The notes below the pieces were generated by a model. That model saw only the letters and a program-made list of their open reading frames with translations, was not told the origin of the DNA and ran no database searches. From Amoebidium appalachense (Eukaryota; Ichthyosporea): a stretch of DNA of 64,000 nucleotides. The stretch spans positions 2,108,001-2,172,000 of the forward strand of contig CAVNZM010000006.1 in NCBI GenBank assembly GCA_963693365.1. Reading direction: 5' to 3'. Shown here one piece after another: positions 40,347-63,420 of the stretch (position 1 is the stretch's first letter; every line of letters begins with the position of its first letter). A program made the position numbers and the translations under genes.

Positions 40347-41011
40347 TGAGCAAAACGGTGAAGATGTGTGAACCCTAGAGGGGGGGGGGGGGGGGGGGGG
40401 GGGGGGCAGCGCATTCCAGCATGGATTTCTCATTTCTCTCGTATGCGCACGCACCAGGCTATATTAGGATTTATCCGTTTCCCGCTAACAGAACCATCCA
40501 AGTGGCTTATTTACCAAATGTTACAAATTCGATGCCAAGCAATTGCTCGTGAAGCATCATTGCCTATTATATGGCTGCAAATATCATTCGCCCGCCTGTG
40601 TGAGCAATGGCTCTGCCTTATCCCTTACCAATTCATTCATACTATACACTGCAACGACCTAGTCACACAGAGCGCACCCACTTGCGGCATTTCCTTACCA
40701 TGATACAACTATATCTATCTACAAATATGCAAAGACATTTGCTTGCTTACATATTTTTACAATACGATACCTTCCTACGGTTACATACATGCTGCCCGGG
40801 CAAGAACTCGTTGTGACTTGGCTGGAGACCATGTTTTGTTGCTAGTTGATTGTGCGTTGGTCCTGCACATCAGATGCCCGATTTAGTTATCTGGAGGAAG
40901 GTGCGTGCTTTGTAGGGGCCGGTGTGTGTGCATATGTTTTTGTGTGTAAGCATGCGTGTGCGCATGTGCCTGTGTGCGTGTGTGTGCGCGCTCGTGTGCA
41001 ACAATGTGTGT

Positions 41012-41056
<45 letters not shown>

Positions 41057-41290
41057 CTCATAGTTAAGACGGGCTTTATTGCAAAGAAGTAGGGGCGAGG
41101 GGGAGGGGGGGAGGGGAGGGGGGGGGGGGGGGGGGGATGGACGTGAAAGATTGGGTAGGGACTCGTGGTTGGGTGGTTGGGTTGGGGAACGGGTTGGTGG
41201 GTAGCTGTGGAAGTTAGGTGGTGGTGGTGTGTCACGTGTGTGTATTTTTTTTGGGGGGGGGGGGGGGGGATAGAAGAACTTCCTCGATGT

Positions 41291-41334
<44 letters not shown>

Positions 41335-41677
41335 ATGGGGGGGGGGCAGAGAATATTGGGGGGGGGGAGGGGGGGGGGAGGGTAGGTTGGTGGTTGGGGG
41401 AACGGGCTGGTGGGTAGGTGGGTGGGTGGGGTGAGGGAAGGAGGGGACAGAAGAGTGTCTCGATGGATGGGTGGGTGGGGGGGGGGGGGGGGGGGGGGGG
41501 GTGGGGGAGGGGGGGGGGGGGTCCGGAGAAGGAAACCGGGATGGGATGGGGTGGGGGTGGGGGAGGGGAAGAATGGGTGGGGAAATGGGACACCTGTGTG
41601 TAGGTCGGTGGATGGATGGGGAGGGGGGGGAGGGAGGGTTTGAAACGGGGTGGGATATTGGGTGGGTGGATGGGGGT

Positions 41678-41825
41678 TCTATTGCGTGACAGAGTAAGAA
41701 GTACAAATTCACAACCGACAAAACAATGCAATTGGAAACCACTTTAAACTAAGCAGAGCTCATCCTCAGGGAGGGCCCAAGTCACACACAGTACCCCGGA
41801 GTTTCGACCAATCCACCCCGTGCAC
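41678..41825 (+). repeat. Dispersed repeat, diverged and truncated copy
   Basis: It starts ctattgcgtgacagagtaag, keeps the core agcagagctcatcctcaggg and gagtttcgacc, then stops. The first half is much diverged. Confidence 0.75.
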
Positions 41826-41905
41826 GTGGGGGTACAACATGGGGTGGGGGATTGTGTGTGTAGGTGGTTGGGGAAACGGGTGGCTAGGTGGGCAGATGGG
41901 TGGGG

Positions 41906-41953
<48 letters not shown>

Positions 41954-42555
41954 AGACTTGGGTGGGAGAACGGGTGGGTGGGTGGTGGAGGGACCGGGTT
42001 GATGGGTAGGTGGGTGGTTGAGTGGAGGGTGGAGGGGTGTGTGCATGTGTGTGTGTGTGTGTGTGTTTGTGCGTGTGTGTATGTGTGTGAGAGGGTGTGT
42101 GTGTGTATGTGTGTGTGGGGGGGGGGGGGAGGTGGGGGGAGGGGTAGGAGGGTGTTTCGATGGTGGGTGGGTGGGTGGGTGGGTGGAGGGCCGGGGGGGA
42201 GGAGGGGGGGGGGGGGGGGGGGGGGGGGAGGGCGGAGGGGAGGAGAAGGGGGGGGGGTGTTGAAAATTGGTGGGGAGATGGGTGGGAGGGTGTGGGAATC
42301 GCTTGGTGGTTGAGAGCATGGGGTAGGTGGACCAAAGGAGCAATACTTTGGAAGGTGCAATTTGTAGTCGGGTGGGGAAGTAGCTTGGGATGTGAGTGTG
42401 GGGTGGGTGGACGGGCGGGTGGGAAGGGGGTCAAAAGGGGAGGAATGGTGGGGAAAGGGTGGGTTGATGGTTAGGGGTTGCGAAGTGTGTCAACGGTTTA
42501 TGTGCATCTCCTAAACCTATAATGTTTAAAAACTGATGCGTTTGGGGCGTGAAGT

Positions 42556-42586
<31 letters not shown>

Positions 42587-42642
42587 AAGGTATGTGTGTG
42601 TGTGTGTGGGGTGGGGACAGGGGAAGAAGGGGCATCATTTAC

Positions 42643-42891
42643 TTTGCCTCTGGCTAGCGTCACTCCGAGGCCATCGAAGTAAGCCATCCAGCCTGCCTCC
42701 GTCAGTGTGCTGATGCTGATGCGCTCAAGTAAACACCTTGGGGACAGCCAGATTTAGGAACCCAAGTTTAAAGTTACACCACAGCAGGGTAGTGGTAGGG
42801 CGGGGGCAGCAGTAGTTGGCGGCATTTGTGCGTGTTAATAGTGTGTGTGTGTGCTCGGTGGTGGTGGTTGTGATCAAGAGGGGGGAGGGGG

Positions 42892-42927
<36 letters not shown>

Positions 42928-42960
42928 GGGATGGGGTACTGGGACGGCAGCAGTGGTAGT

Positions 42961-43014
<54 letters not shown>

Positions 43015-43269
43015 GGGGGGGGGGGGGGGGGGGGAGGGGGGAGGGGGGGGAGACATGCCTGTGTGTGTTTGTGTGTCAGTGAAAAGGATGAGGTCATGCA
43101 TGCTACAAGCACAATAGTCGTGCAATATGAATAAGGAAATGGTTCTAAGCACGGCCACAAGCGTCAGCACAGGCTCGATGTTCTCGTCCTAAATGAGCAT
43201 CCGCATGCACCTAGGCCGAAAAACTTGCGAAAAAACTTACCGATCTCTCATCTTCCAAAGAGCTATCAT
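42643..43269 (-). CDS. Unidentified gene, first two exons
   Basis: Exon 1 is 43269-43241 and exon 2 is 42736-42643 (minus). Exon 1 starts MIALWKMRDR and ends at a strong donor gtaagt in phase 2; exon 2 follows ccccaag, restores the frame, and reads CLLERISISTLTEAGW followed by MAYFDGLGVTLARGK, ending at gtaaat in phase 0. The composition looks like a real protein and unlike the low-complexity shadows around it. I do not recognise the family. Later exons on the minus strand towards 39.5 kb are possible but not demonstrated. The start could lie further upstream, because the open frame extends back to a CTACAG acceptor-like site at about 43285. It is divergent from V-ATPase subunit c. Confidence 0.4.
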
Positions 43270-44710
43270 AGCCCCTCCTTGACAACTGTAGCAGCGTATT
43301 CAATCGCGATCAAAAACTCGGGAAACTCCGTGTATAATAAAGCGGAGGCTTGTATTGACGTTCCAGGAGCGTGCAAATTAAAAGCATAAAGCTTACAGGG
43401 CCTAGAAGTGTGGCCTAAGCTCTTCCTTGTTTCCATATTTTCTATGCTTCACCCGAACCCCCTCCCCTCTCAGCTCATGTTTTTGTATATTCTGTTACCT
43501 CTTTCACTCCAAAGATTCTACTAACGAGCTGTGCCCACTTCTCTTGCACGCTTACACGGGCTCTGAACTATTATAGGCGGTGGGCTCAGCCAGCGACTAT
43601 AAAGCTACCAGCACTCCCCAAACAAAAACCAAAAAAAAATTGGGAGTCATGGTAACCATTTGAACGGGTGACCTTGTGTGCTTTTGAAGTTCGTCGCCAG
43701 CCGGCCTGCTGCAGCCTGCGCATGGCCTTACCCACCTCTCCTCTTGTCTTAACATGGCAAGTTTGCATAAAGACCCAGCTTGCCCTAGTAAAACAAACCA
43801 AATGATCCCCTCGCCCAGGCGTTTTAAATAACAAATCAGCATGCTTGACTTTAAATTTGAAGCTTTCCGATTTGTTAATACGGATTAACTACAAATTCAA
43901 GATTTGATTGGTTAATACGGCTTCATAGACCCGGGGGAGACGTCCCCGCAGCGTAGTAGGGCCGGCCCAGGCCACTTACGTAAGCCAGCGGGTACAAAGC
44001 CTTGGAGACTAACAGCTGCGTGTGTTTTGTGAACAAAAAAAAATCCAGCTGTTTCGGCATTTTTTTTGTTTTTGCTCAAAAAAAGGTCCATTTCAATTGG
44101 CCGATTCCGATTGGATAAGATCTGCTATTTCAGTTTATTGCTGGCCGGACGTGAGTATAATTTTTCGATATCGTAACCAAATGCTGGGTCGGACAAATAA
44201 TATATATATGTTTCACTAAATAATACATCCTAAAGAATTTTCCCCCCCAAGTATAGCTATTTCAAACTATAGAAACATGCTTCATTTTGTCGCCGAACAC
44301 CGATTCTGCCGGCAACGTTCTAAAAACGCGCTTAACCGGTATTACCTAGAAACCTACAGAGCTGGCTCAAATTGCATAAATTTCCAGGCTTGGAGCTGCA
44401 TTTGTCCACCAATCAAAGCCCATAGAGATGTTGCCTTTTATGGGTAACGGCGGGACAGGGCGCCGATTGCTTTCGCACAGTTTTTTCGTTTTCTTCGTTG
44501 AATTTTTCGTTTCAGCACTTCATGTGTTTATTAGAGGGAGAGGAGGGGTTCCGAGATGTTATGTGACGGAACGAAGTTATACATAGCACAGCACTACATA
44601 TAATATAACATTTTAGTTTTCTGTCTTTGCACAGGACTGCACCATTAGGCAGTGGCAGGAAATAATTCTTACACCTCCACCTACACAGAATTGGTTTAGA
44701 CCATTCCAAC
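43270..44710. promoter_or_regulatory. Homopolymer-free upstream region of V-ATPase subunit c
   Basis: About 1.4 kb without long tracts, in contrast to the flanks. It contains CCAAT-type motifs (inverted at 44105-44117, direct near 44409) and AT-rich sequence. I see no exon. Confidence 0.5.
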
Positions 44711-45205
44711 ATGGAGCGCAATCTGGACAAGTGCCCGTATTACTCGCCCTTTTTTGGCGCCTTGGGCTGTGCCAGCGCCATGATTTTCAGTGCTCTGGGT
44801 GCAGCATATGGCACAGCGAAGTCCGGTGCAGGAATTGCCGGTATGTCTGTTAGCCGGCCCGATCTCATCATGAAGTCTATCGTCCCCGTGGTTATGGCTG
44901 GTATTATTGCCATTTATGGTCTGGTGGTTGCCGTGCTCATCGCCCAAGGAATGGACCCAGAGAAGTACTCATTTTTCAAAGGAATGAACGACCTTGCTGC
45001 CGGCTTGAGCGTCGGTTTTGCCGGGTTGGCGGCTGGATTCGCCATTGGAGTGGTTGGGGACTCTGGTGTGAGGGGCACCAGCCTGCAGCCAAAGCTCTTT
45101 GTGGGCATGATTCTGATTCTGATTTTCGCCGAGGTTTTGGGGCTGTACGGTATGATCGTGGCTCTCATCTTGTCATCGAAGAGCGGTGGCGAGTGCAATG
45201 TATAA
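44711..45205 (+). CDS. ATP6V0C: V-type H+-ATPase proteolipid subunit c
   Basis: Complete, single exon, 164 aa, the normal length for the 16-kDa proteolipid. There are four hydrophobic helices in two homologous halves: [21 protein letters not shown], the [19 protein letters not shown] segment, a Gly/Ala-rich third helix ([19 protein letters not shown]), and [19 protein letters not shown]. Glu141 in the fourth helix (IFAEVLG) is the proton-carrying residue. The protein forms the rotating c-ring of the V0 sector in vacuolar, endosomal and other acidic membranes. The start is the first ATG and matches the family's short charged N-terminus before helix 1. It is the only intronless gene here, while its neighbours have 3-18 exons. 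Confidence 0.98.
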   Translation: MERNLDKCPYYSPFFGALGCASAMIFSALGAAYGTAKSGAGIAGMSVSRPDLIMKSIVPVVMAGIIAIYGLVVAVLIAQGMDPEKYSFFKGMNDLAAGLSVGFAGLAAGFAIGVVGDSGVRGTSLQPKLFVGMILILIFAEVLGLYGMIVALILSSKSGGECNV

Positions 45206-45661
45206 GGTATGTGCACTGTTATATTTATTTATGCACTTTATGAAGCTTGCTCCTTGTTGACAGGTATAGTTATAAAGGAATTACAGTTTCGGAAGCATTC
45301 TGATAGGTGGGACACGAGCACGGTGACGGGGCCCTGTGGAGAGAAATGGGCTCTGTAGCATGCAGCCTGGCATCTGAGCGCTGTTGCGGGAGAAGCACCG
45401 GTGGGAAGTGTGAGATGGAAAAGCATACAAGATTTTTTTGGGGGGTGGGGGGGAGGGGGGGGGAGGGGGGGGGGGGGGGGGGTTGGGAATGGTTTTGTTG
45501 GGCCGAAAGAGTACCGAGGTGTGATGCTCTTTGTCTCTTAGGTCTCTTCTGTTCCTCTATTACTATGATGAGGGGAGGTTTTGGGTGTGTGGATGTGTTT
45601 AGCTTTTATTTGGTTGTTTTAGGGTTTTGTTTTGTATCTCTTTTTTTCCTTTTTTTTTTTT

Positions 45662-45702
<41 letters not shown>

Positions 45703-45831
45703 CGTTAGAATGCTCTGTAGCATGTGCATAGTCATACCATCCTCTTTCTCTGTCTCTCTCTCTCGGTGTGTGTGTGTGTGTGGGCTGTGTGTGTGTGTGT
45801 GTGTTCGTGTGTGTGTGTTTCTGTGTGTGTG

Positions 45832-45869
<38 letters not shown>

Positions 45870-46133
45870 TTTGTGTAGCTTCTTGCACTCCGCGCCTCCC
45901 ACTGCACACAATTTCTAGCCCTGTCCACAGGCAGTGCAAGAGAAAGATGTCCGGATAGGCCTTTTTGCCTCTCCCCCATTTTTTTAACCACCCTGGGGGG
46001 ATGGGGGTTGAGATAATATGAAGAAGGGATATACATAAGGAAAAGAGGACGGGGGGGAGGAGACGGGGATTACAGTGGAACACGAAGCGCCTGATCAGCC
46101 TTTCATGGGTGTGAGGTAGAAGGGGAGGAGGGC

Positions 46134-46168
<35 letters not shown>

Positions 46169-46221
46169 TGGATATGACTGTGTGGAATATGGATGATGCA
46201 TAAAGCAGGATTCATGTTTGT

Positions 46222-46252
<31 letters not shown>

Positions 46253-46592
46253 GGGGGGGGAGGGGGGGGGGAGGGGGGGGGGGGAGGTTGGCTGTGTGGG
46301 TGTGTTCGTGGGACACAGGAATGTTGACGGGTAGCAGTTGGTGTGGGTAAGTGTCTGGGCACCTCTGGAGAGACTAAAAGGGGGGGGGGGGGGGGGAGGG
46401 ATCGATCGGACGTGTGGAAGCAAGTGAAAAGGTGCTCTCTTTTGCATCTTTAAGGTCGCTAATATCCCTGCACCCGATATATGTTTTTATGGCGTCCCAA
46501 TGCATGTTGTGCATGATGCATGGTGTTGGTATTTGTGCCAGAAAGTGTTTTTCATTGTTTATCCCCCATACTTGTTAACTTACCTCTGGCTA

Positions 46593-46634
<42 letters not shown>

Positions 46635-47227
46635 ACCCCCCACCCCCGGACTCCACGCGCCCACACACACATACACACACACACACACACACACAGGCGC
46701 GCACACGCACACACACGTATTCTCCCCCTCTGTCTGCCAGTCTCTGTCACGCACACTCTCCCCTCCCCCCCACCTCCCACACCACCTCTCTCTCCGCCTC
46801 TCTCTTCCCCCCCCCCCCCCCCAAACTCTCTCCTTTAGTCTCTTGCCTGTGTCCCTCCCTATGTACACTCACACTCACACACATACCTGCCTCGGTCCAG
46901 TGTTCACAGTTTAATTCTTTTGTGCTCCCCGTTCTCAGGTTGTTATCATCAAAACACCTCCACAACATATAACCTGCAGATACACAAGATGCCGCACCAA
47001 AGTCTGCCCATTCAACAAGCGACACCACAAGAAATTCCATCATCCCACCTGTTGTAGTAGCGTCATTTCGGAGTATCAACATGAAATAAATATGGTTAAA
47101 GTTCGGGCTTTACGGTGTATTCTTGCTTGCAAGACCTGCTGTTTCGTTGTTTCTGATCTGTGCGTGATTCTCGTGACTGTGTGAAGTCCCGGGGCCCTGT
47201 GTGGATGCTGTTTGGTCCCCCCCCCCC

Positions 47228-47258
<31 letters not shown>

Positions 47259-48094
47259 ACACACACGCACGCACGCGCGCGCGCACACACACACACACAC
47301 ATACGCACGCACACACACGCACACGCACACATGCTTACCACACGTACACATACACTACCATCACAACCGCTGCAACTTCCTCCCAGAAACCTGTCACCCG
47401 AGTCTCGAAACATATTCATCCCCATTCTTCCTGCAACTTCAAGATTGTGGCAGGAACATTGCACTTTAAAAGCATAATACTCCTTGTTGTATGTCTGTGC
47501 AAGCAACCATATGCATGTTCCTCTGATCAAGACAAGTACTCTCCTAGGGCAAGGAAAGAAGACAGTCGAGTTTATGGGGGGATAATCTATAACCCATTCC
47601 AAAGAGCTGGAGAGAGAGAGGGGGGTAGAGGGAGGGAGCGAGATAGAGAGATAGAGAGAGAGAGGGAGAGAGATGGGGTGTATAATTTTTGATCCAGCAA
47701 AACTCCAAAATCTTACATGTAACAAGCACTCACCATCGGAACCATTCGAATCAGATTTGTACAGGGGGGAGGTTCAAGGGGCATGTCTCGGATATCGCTC
47801 CAAAGTGATTAATCAATATTGGCTTCTCCTATATATGGCATGTTGAATTCCGTTTCCGGACTTGCCTTAAAAGGGACTCCTGGTTGTTTTCCTACAGAAT
47901 CTGAAGCGAGTCTGTGTGTGTGCTGCATACAGACACCGTGGTGTGCGAGTGTATGTTCGTATGTGTACATGCATGATGTTCCAATCATGCTCGTCTGTGT
48001 GTGTCTATATGCATAATATGCAGTGTGTGGGCGGGCACACACGCGTCAGGCGGCACGGATGTGTATGTGCACACGGCACGTGTGTGTGTGTGTG

Positions 48095-48129
<35 letters not shown>

Positions 48130-48254
48130 TGGCCCGTGTGGCAATGGTGTGTGGTATTGAATGCAAAGGGCACTGTGACACCCCGTGATGTGCGATGTCA
48201 CATGCTTCGAATTTCCACCGACCCTTGCACACCACACACACACACACACATACA

Positions 48255-48316
<62 letters not shown>

Positions 48317-48521
48317 GCTTAAGTACTCGTACGTACATACATATACTCGCTGAACTAACATGTGCACACATACCCATACACACACACACGCACCCGCACA
48401 CACACACACACATGTCAGTGCACGTGCACACACTTTTTAGTACACCGTGTATTAACGCGGCTGATTGAAGTCGAACATTTTCTTTGCAGCGCTAGCTATA
48501 GCTGCCCGCCTTCCTTCGATT
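45206..48521. other. Repeat-rich region between V-ATPase c and the Tudor-PHD gene
   Basis: G tracts at about 45430-45482, 45671-45700, 46137-46167 and 46237-46285; C tracts at about 46597-46634 and 47218-47244; (TG)n and (CA)n arrays. Apart from the weak minus-strand model at 45910-47082 I find no exon. The V-ATPase c poly(A) signal is not obvious. Confidence 0.5.
45910..47082 (-). CDS. Weak two-exon gene model, function unknown
   Basis: Exon 1 is 47082-46887, starting MLILRNDATTTGG and ending at donor gtatgt in phase 1. Exon 2 is 45992-45910 after a perfect pyrimidine tract and CAG, ending at gtgtgc in phase 0. The join is in frame. The peptide has a balanced composition (Trp, Cys, Asp, Asn) unlike the low-complexity frames nearby, but no family is recognisable, and the plus strand of exon 1 is also partly open. 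It could be chance or the 5' end of a longer gene. Confidence 0.2.
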
Positions 48522-60162
<11,641 letters not shown>

Positions 60163-60850
60163 TTTCATGTGTGATGGAAAGATAATAAAGGGCTTTGATA
60201 ACCTAAAAAGGAGGGACTGATGGGGATTGGGGATTGATGAGTTCGACTAAGTAGTTTTAGATTGTCAAGAACTAACAGACTTGGTAATACATATATGTGT
60301 CACTAATTCTTATAAAGCTTACAAGAGCATGAAAGACAGGGTCGTCATGTATAGATAACGAACGAAAACCATGCACCCAGAGTATTTGATCCTCATTGAG
60401 TATGGCTTTTTCTCCACTAATAATGAAAAAAAGGTGTGTTGTCCAGCAAGCAAAACCCCTACCCGTTCCAATATTTATACCTCACGATACAGTTAGTTCC
60501 GATGTATGTTTTTCTTCAATTATCCTCTCCCTGTCTGTGCCCCTCTTTTTCGGCGGCTACCACAAACAGGATTGTTCCAAAAACCGTCCCGGCCGGCGGA
60601 CCCGCCTTTTCCAGCCAGCCAATGATCTTTAGCTCCTTGCGCAAACGTAGTCTGCATGTGTTACGTCATTCTTGTCTAACCAGCTCTCATACTTCGGCTT
60701 ATCATCTTTGTTCATTGAGTGAACTCTGGATCTTCCGATAGACTACTGAAGACAGGTCGATCAAGGCGGAACCGTCGGACAGGCAAGGCAGCAAGGCCTC
60801 CTTATCACCCGGGCCTGGAAACGGAAACGTCACGATCTGAAGCTGAAATC

Positions 60851-60878
60851 CGGGTCAGGCCGGAGTAGGCCTGACCCG
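60851..60878. repeat. Perfect inverted repeat, 11-bp arms, 6-nt loop
   Basis: CGGGTCAGGCC is followed by ggagta and GGCCTGACCCG. It lies in non-repetitive intergenic DNA about 80 bp before the E2F motif. Confidence 0.9.
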
Positions 60879-60956
60879 AAATGATGTCTGCACCCGGCCT
60901 GTTCCGAAAATAGCATCAGAAATTAGAAGCCTCTTCCACAAATAGTAACAGGCCGG

Positions 60957-60970
60957 TTTTGGCGGGAATA
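60957..60970 (+). promoter_or_regulatory. Perfect E2F-type motif with adjacent CCAAT box
   Basis: TTTTGGCGGGAATA is followed four bases later by CCAAT. The pair resembles a cell-cycle promoter. It lies 0.8 kb upstream of the Tudor-PHD start (minus) and 0.2 kb upstream of a small plus-strand open frame. Confidence 0.5.
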
Positions 60971-61183
60971 TTAGCCAATCGCCGCTTCGACTTTTCAGCT
61001 GTTTTTCACGTTTTACTTTTGTGTTTCGTTGCCTTTCATGTTTCGTTGGTGTATATGCCGATGGCGCATACGTGTAAAAGCTTGAATATTAATGCTTTTA
61101 TTCTTATGACAGAGACCCCAAATACATTTGTATTCCATAAACTCATTTCTTTGTGAAGGTTTTTTGAGTCTCGAGTGGTAGAA

Positions 61184-61330
61184 ATGTCAGCTCACTCAAG
61201 TCAGTGTGGTGTTTGCGGCTGCCAGCCCAACTTCGCCTCTGAGCCCGGACGGGCAAGAACGATGTGCTCGTGTACAAGTGGTTTGAACCTCTTATCAACA
61301 AACACACGTAAAGTGGGTGGCGGGTTGTAG
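61184..61330 (+). CDS. Small Cys-rich open frame, 48 aa, or first exon of an unknown gene
   Basis: ATG at 61184, stop at 61328. It starts MSAHSSQCGVCGCQPNF and has a later CSC, giving six Cys in 48 residues. A donor-like gtaaagt occurs at about 61308, so it could instead be a first exon. It lies 220 nt downstream of the E2F/CCAAT pair. I do not recognise it. Confidence 0.2.
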   Translation: MSAHSSQCGVCGCQPNFASEPGRARTMCSCTSGLNLLSTNTRKVGGGL

Positions 61331-62069
61331 ACACGTTAAGATAAAACCCTCATCGCAAAGGGGGGAGGGGTCACCGGGGGTGGCAGCAGGAAGAAACTGA
61401 ACCACTGAGAGCCTCCCCGCCCCCCCCCCCCACCCCCACCACCTCCACATTAACAGGGAGAAGGGTGCCAGGGTGCTTGGTTAGTGTGTCTCCCCCTTCT
61501 TACCTTCTCCAGTTAAGCGTGCGGTTTGCTGTTTACGAGCCCCACCGCATCTCTCATTGCCGGTCATGTGTCCCCTCTTCCAAAACCTTATCTTTTTGTC
61601 TCTCCGTCCTCCCTTCCCACACCTCAAGCTAACAACTTTTTCTTCACATATTCGCGATGAGCAAACTTCAATATTATTCTAGCAAAAACTTATTCGTGCT
61701 CATGGTGTGTATGTCTGTGCGCGGGGCGTTGGTATGTGTTTGTGTGTGTGACTCACAGTGTATGCGGGCGCTTTGTGTGGGCGTGTGTATGTGCTACTTG
61801 AACTACTTAGGTGTGCGTACGTGTTTGGGTGTTGTCAATGTAGTGTACTTTGTGTGCGCGCGTGCGAGCTCACTGCGTTTGTGTCTTCCTGAACTCGAAG
61901 GTTGTGTGTGTCCGGCGTGGGCATGTGTCGTTTCACAATCTCTTACTCGCTAGCGCTTTACTCAATAGGTACTGAAAGTGAGAGCATATGCACGTGTATT
62001 TGTTTGCGGAGTATGTGTGTGCCGGCATGGCAGCCGAAGCCTCTGGTGCTCAGCTGCCCCCTTCCCCCG

Positions 62070-62117
<48 letters not shown>

Positions 62118-62846
62118 CCCGCCCGCCCCCTTGCTAAACAGTTCTGCTAATCATTACTAATTAGTAGGCAGGCTCAGTCGTTCAAATGGATTTCACGGGA
62201 GGCCGCTACCCATGCGAAAACGGAATAAGGCCCCAACAAAATGGTCAAACCAACTCCCCCACCTCCACCCACCCCACCCTGGGATGGAACACAACCACAC
62301 CCGCTCCGGCCGCATGCGCATGCATGCACGCGATGCCGACAACTCTCTTTGCAGCGACCGCGTCGGAGTTGTTCTCGACGGATATGACTCACCCATTCGA
62401 TCGCATCAAAGTCTCAAACCCGGCCGGTTCCATTTTTGCATTCCGATTCGCACCCCTCCCTTTCCAGGCCGGGGTGATAAGGAGGCCTTGACTGAGGTGG
62501 GACACTTTTTCTGGTGCTTTTTCTGTGTAAGAGGGTGTTTGGAGATGGTGTTGGAGTCAGTCTTCAACTTCAGTTTTTTGCAACGTCATGGTGAATATGT
62601 GCATTAGTCAGCCTCTATGAAGGCTACTGTATGGTTTTGGTGTTTTCTGGAAAAGCAGGATCTTAGCAGTTAGCCAAACGGTCCGCAGCACCAATTGTAG
62701 CATCGTCAGAGTGCGTGGAGAAGCTTGCAGACGACCACGAAAGTCATAGCAAACACGAAGGCACTCACTGGTTCGTAGCGCAGTTTTATGGCTGTTGAAT
62801 ATCACATCCACACGATTGCTCGTTCATATTACCATACATCTTCAAG

Positions 62847-63183
62847 ATGGAGGTGAGCTTGCAAGAGTACGTTCGTCTCACAGACGGAGATCCAGACTCG
62901 GCAGAAGAGATCGAACTGCATTCAATGAGTGAATCCGTTCCAGATCTTGAAATAAACCGACAACCATCTACGACGGTGCAAAATACGAAACCATGGCGAC
63001 CGCTATGTTCCCCTTTTGTTCCCAGACGCGTGTTGGTCGCGGGCCTCGTTCTCGTGCTAGTTGCTGCCAGCGTGGTTGGGTACATCGTCTTGAATGCAAG
63101 CAGAAATCACGCGGGATCTTTGGTTGAACCCGAGTCTACAGGTCCGTCTGCGAGCTTTATTGTTGTGGGAGACACTGGCACAG
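62847..63183 (+). CDS. Single-pass membrane protein, probable purple-acid-phosphatase-type metallophosphoesterase, first exon
   Basis: Partial: exon 1 only, 112 codons plus one base, ending at donor gtgagc. The N-terminal 58 residues are acidic and polar, followed by basic residues (PRR) and one long hydrophobic helix (RVLVAGLVLVLVAASVVGYI, about 61-80). Together they suggest a type II membrane anchor with the C-terminal part outside the cytosol. After a short linker the frame reads SFIVVGDTGTG. This resembles the first metal-binding motif of purple acid phosphatases (GD-x-G), which begins the catalytic domain in that family. The remaining motifs are not in this exon, and I find no second exon before 64000, so the enzymatic call rests on one motif. 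The ATG at 62847 is the first in the frame. Confidence 0.5.
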
Positions 63184-63367
63184 GTGAGCCCCGTTTCAAC
63201 TTCTTTGCGTGATCTGATTTGTTCGTTTGCACGCATCTTGACAGGCAAGGTTGCTCACAGGTACAGCTGTCGCTGTTTCACCCGTGTTAAAGCGGGGGAG
63301 CTGATATAGGGAGAAGGGGGAGGAAGAGGATGGGGGAGAGGGATGTGTGTTGGGGGGGAGCAGCGCG

Positions 63368-63420
<53 letters not shown>

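Larger units (their letters stand above)
38685..42642. other. Region between the Rab start and the unidentified minus-strand exons
   Basis: Mostly repeats: two dispersed-repeat copies (40063, 41678), many G tracts and TGGG repeats (41000-42450). Two exon-like blocks on the minus strand, 39902-39855 (after a strong pyrimidine tract and CAG) and the area below 39628 (after gatttcag), have open frames compatible with each other, but I cannot tie them to a protein family. An open plus-strand frame at about 40410-40703 has no recognisable domain. Confidence 0.4.
60163..62846. promoter_or_regulatory. Divergent intergenic region between the Tudor-PHD gene and the phosphatase-like gene
   Basis: It holds an E2F motif with an adjacent CCAAT box (60957-60980), a perfect 11-bp inverted repeat (60851-60878), a small Cys-rich open frame (61184-61330), a C tract (62069-62116) and a partly open stretch at 62190-62600 without recognisable domains. 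Confidence 0.5.

Noticed and set aside
40368-40703. 111-residue plus-strand open frame without low complexity in its second half
   Set aside because: No recognisable domain, no matching splice sites, and its beginning is translated G tract; left as unsupported.
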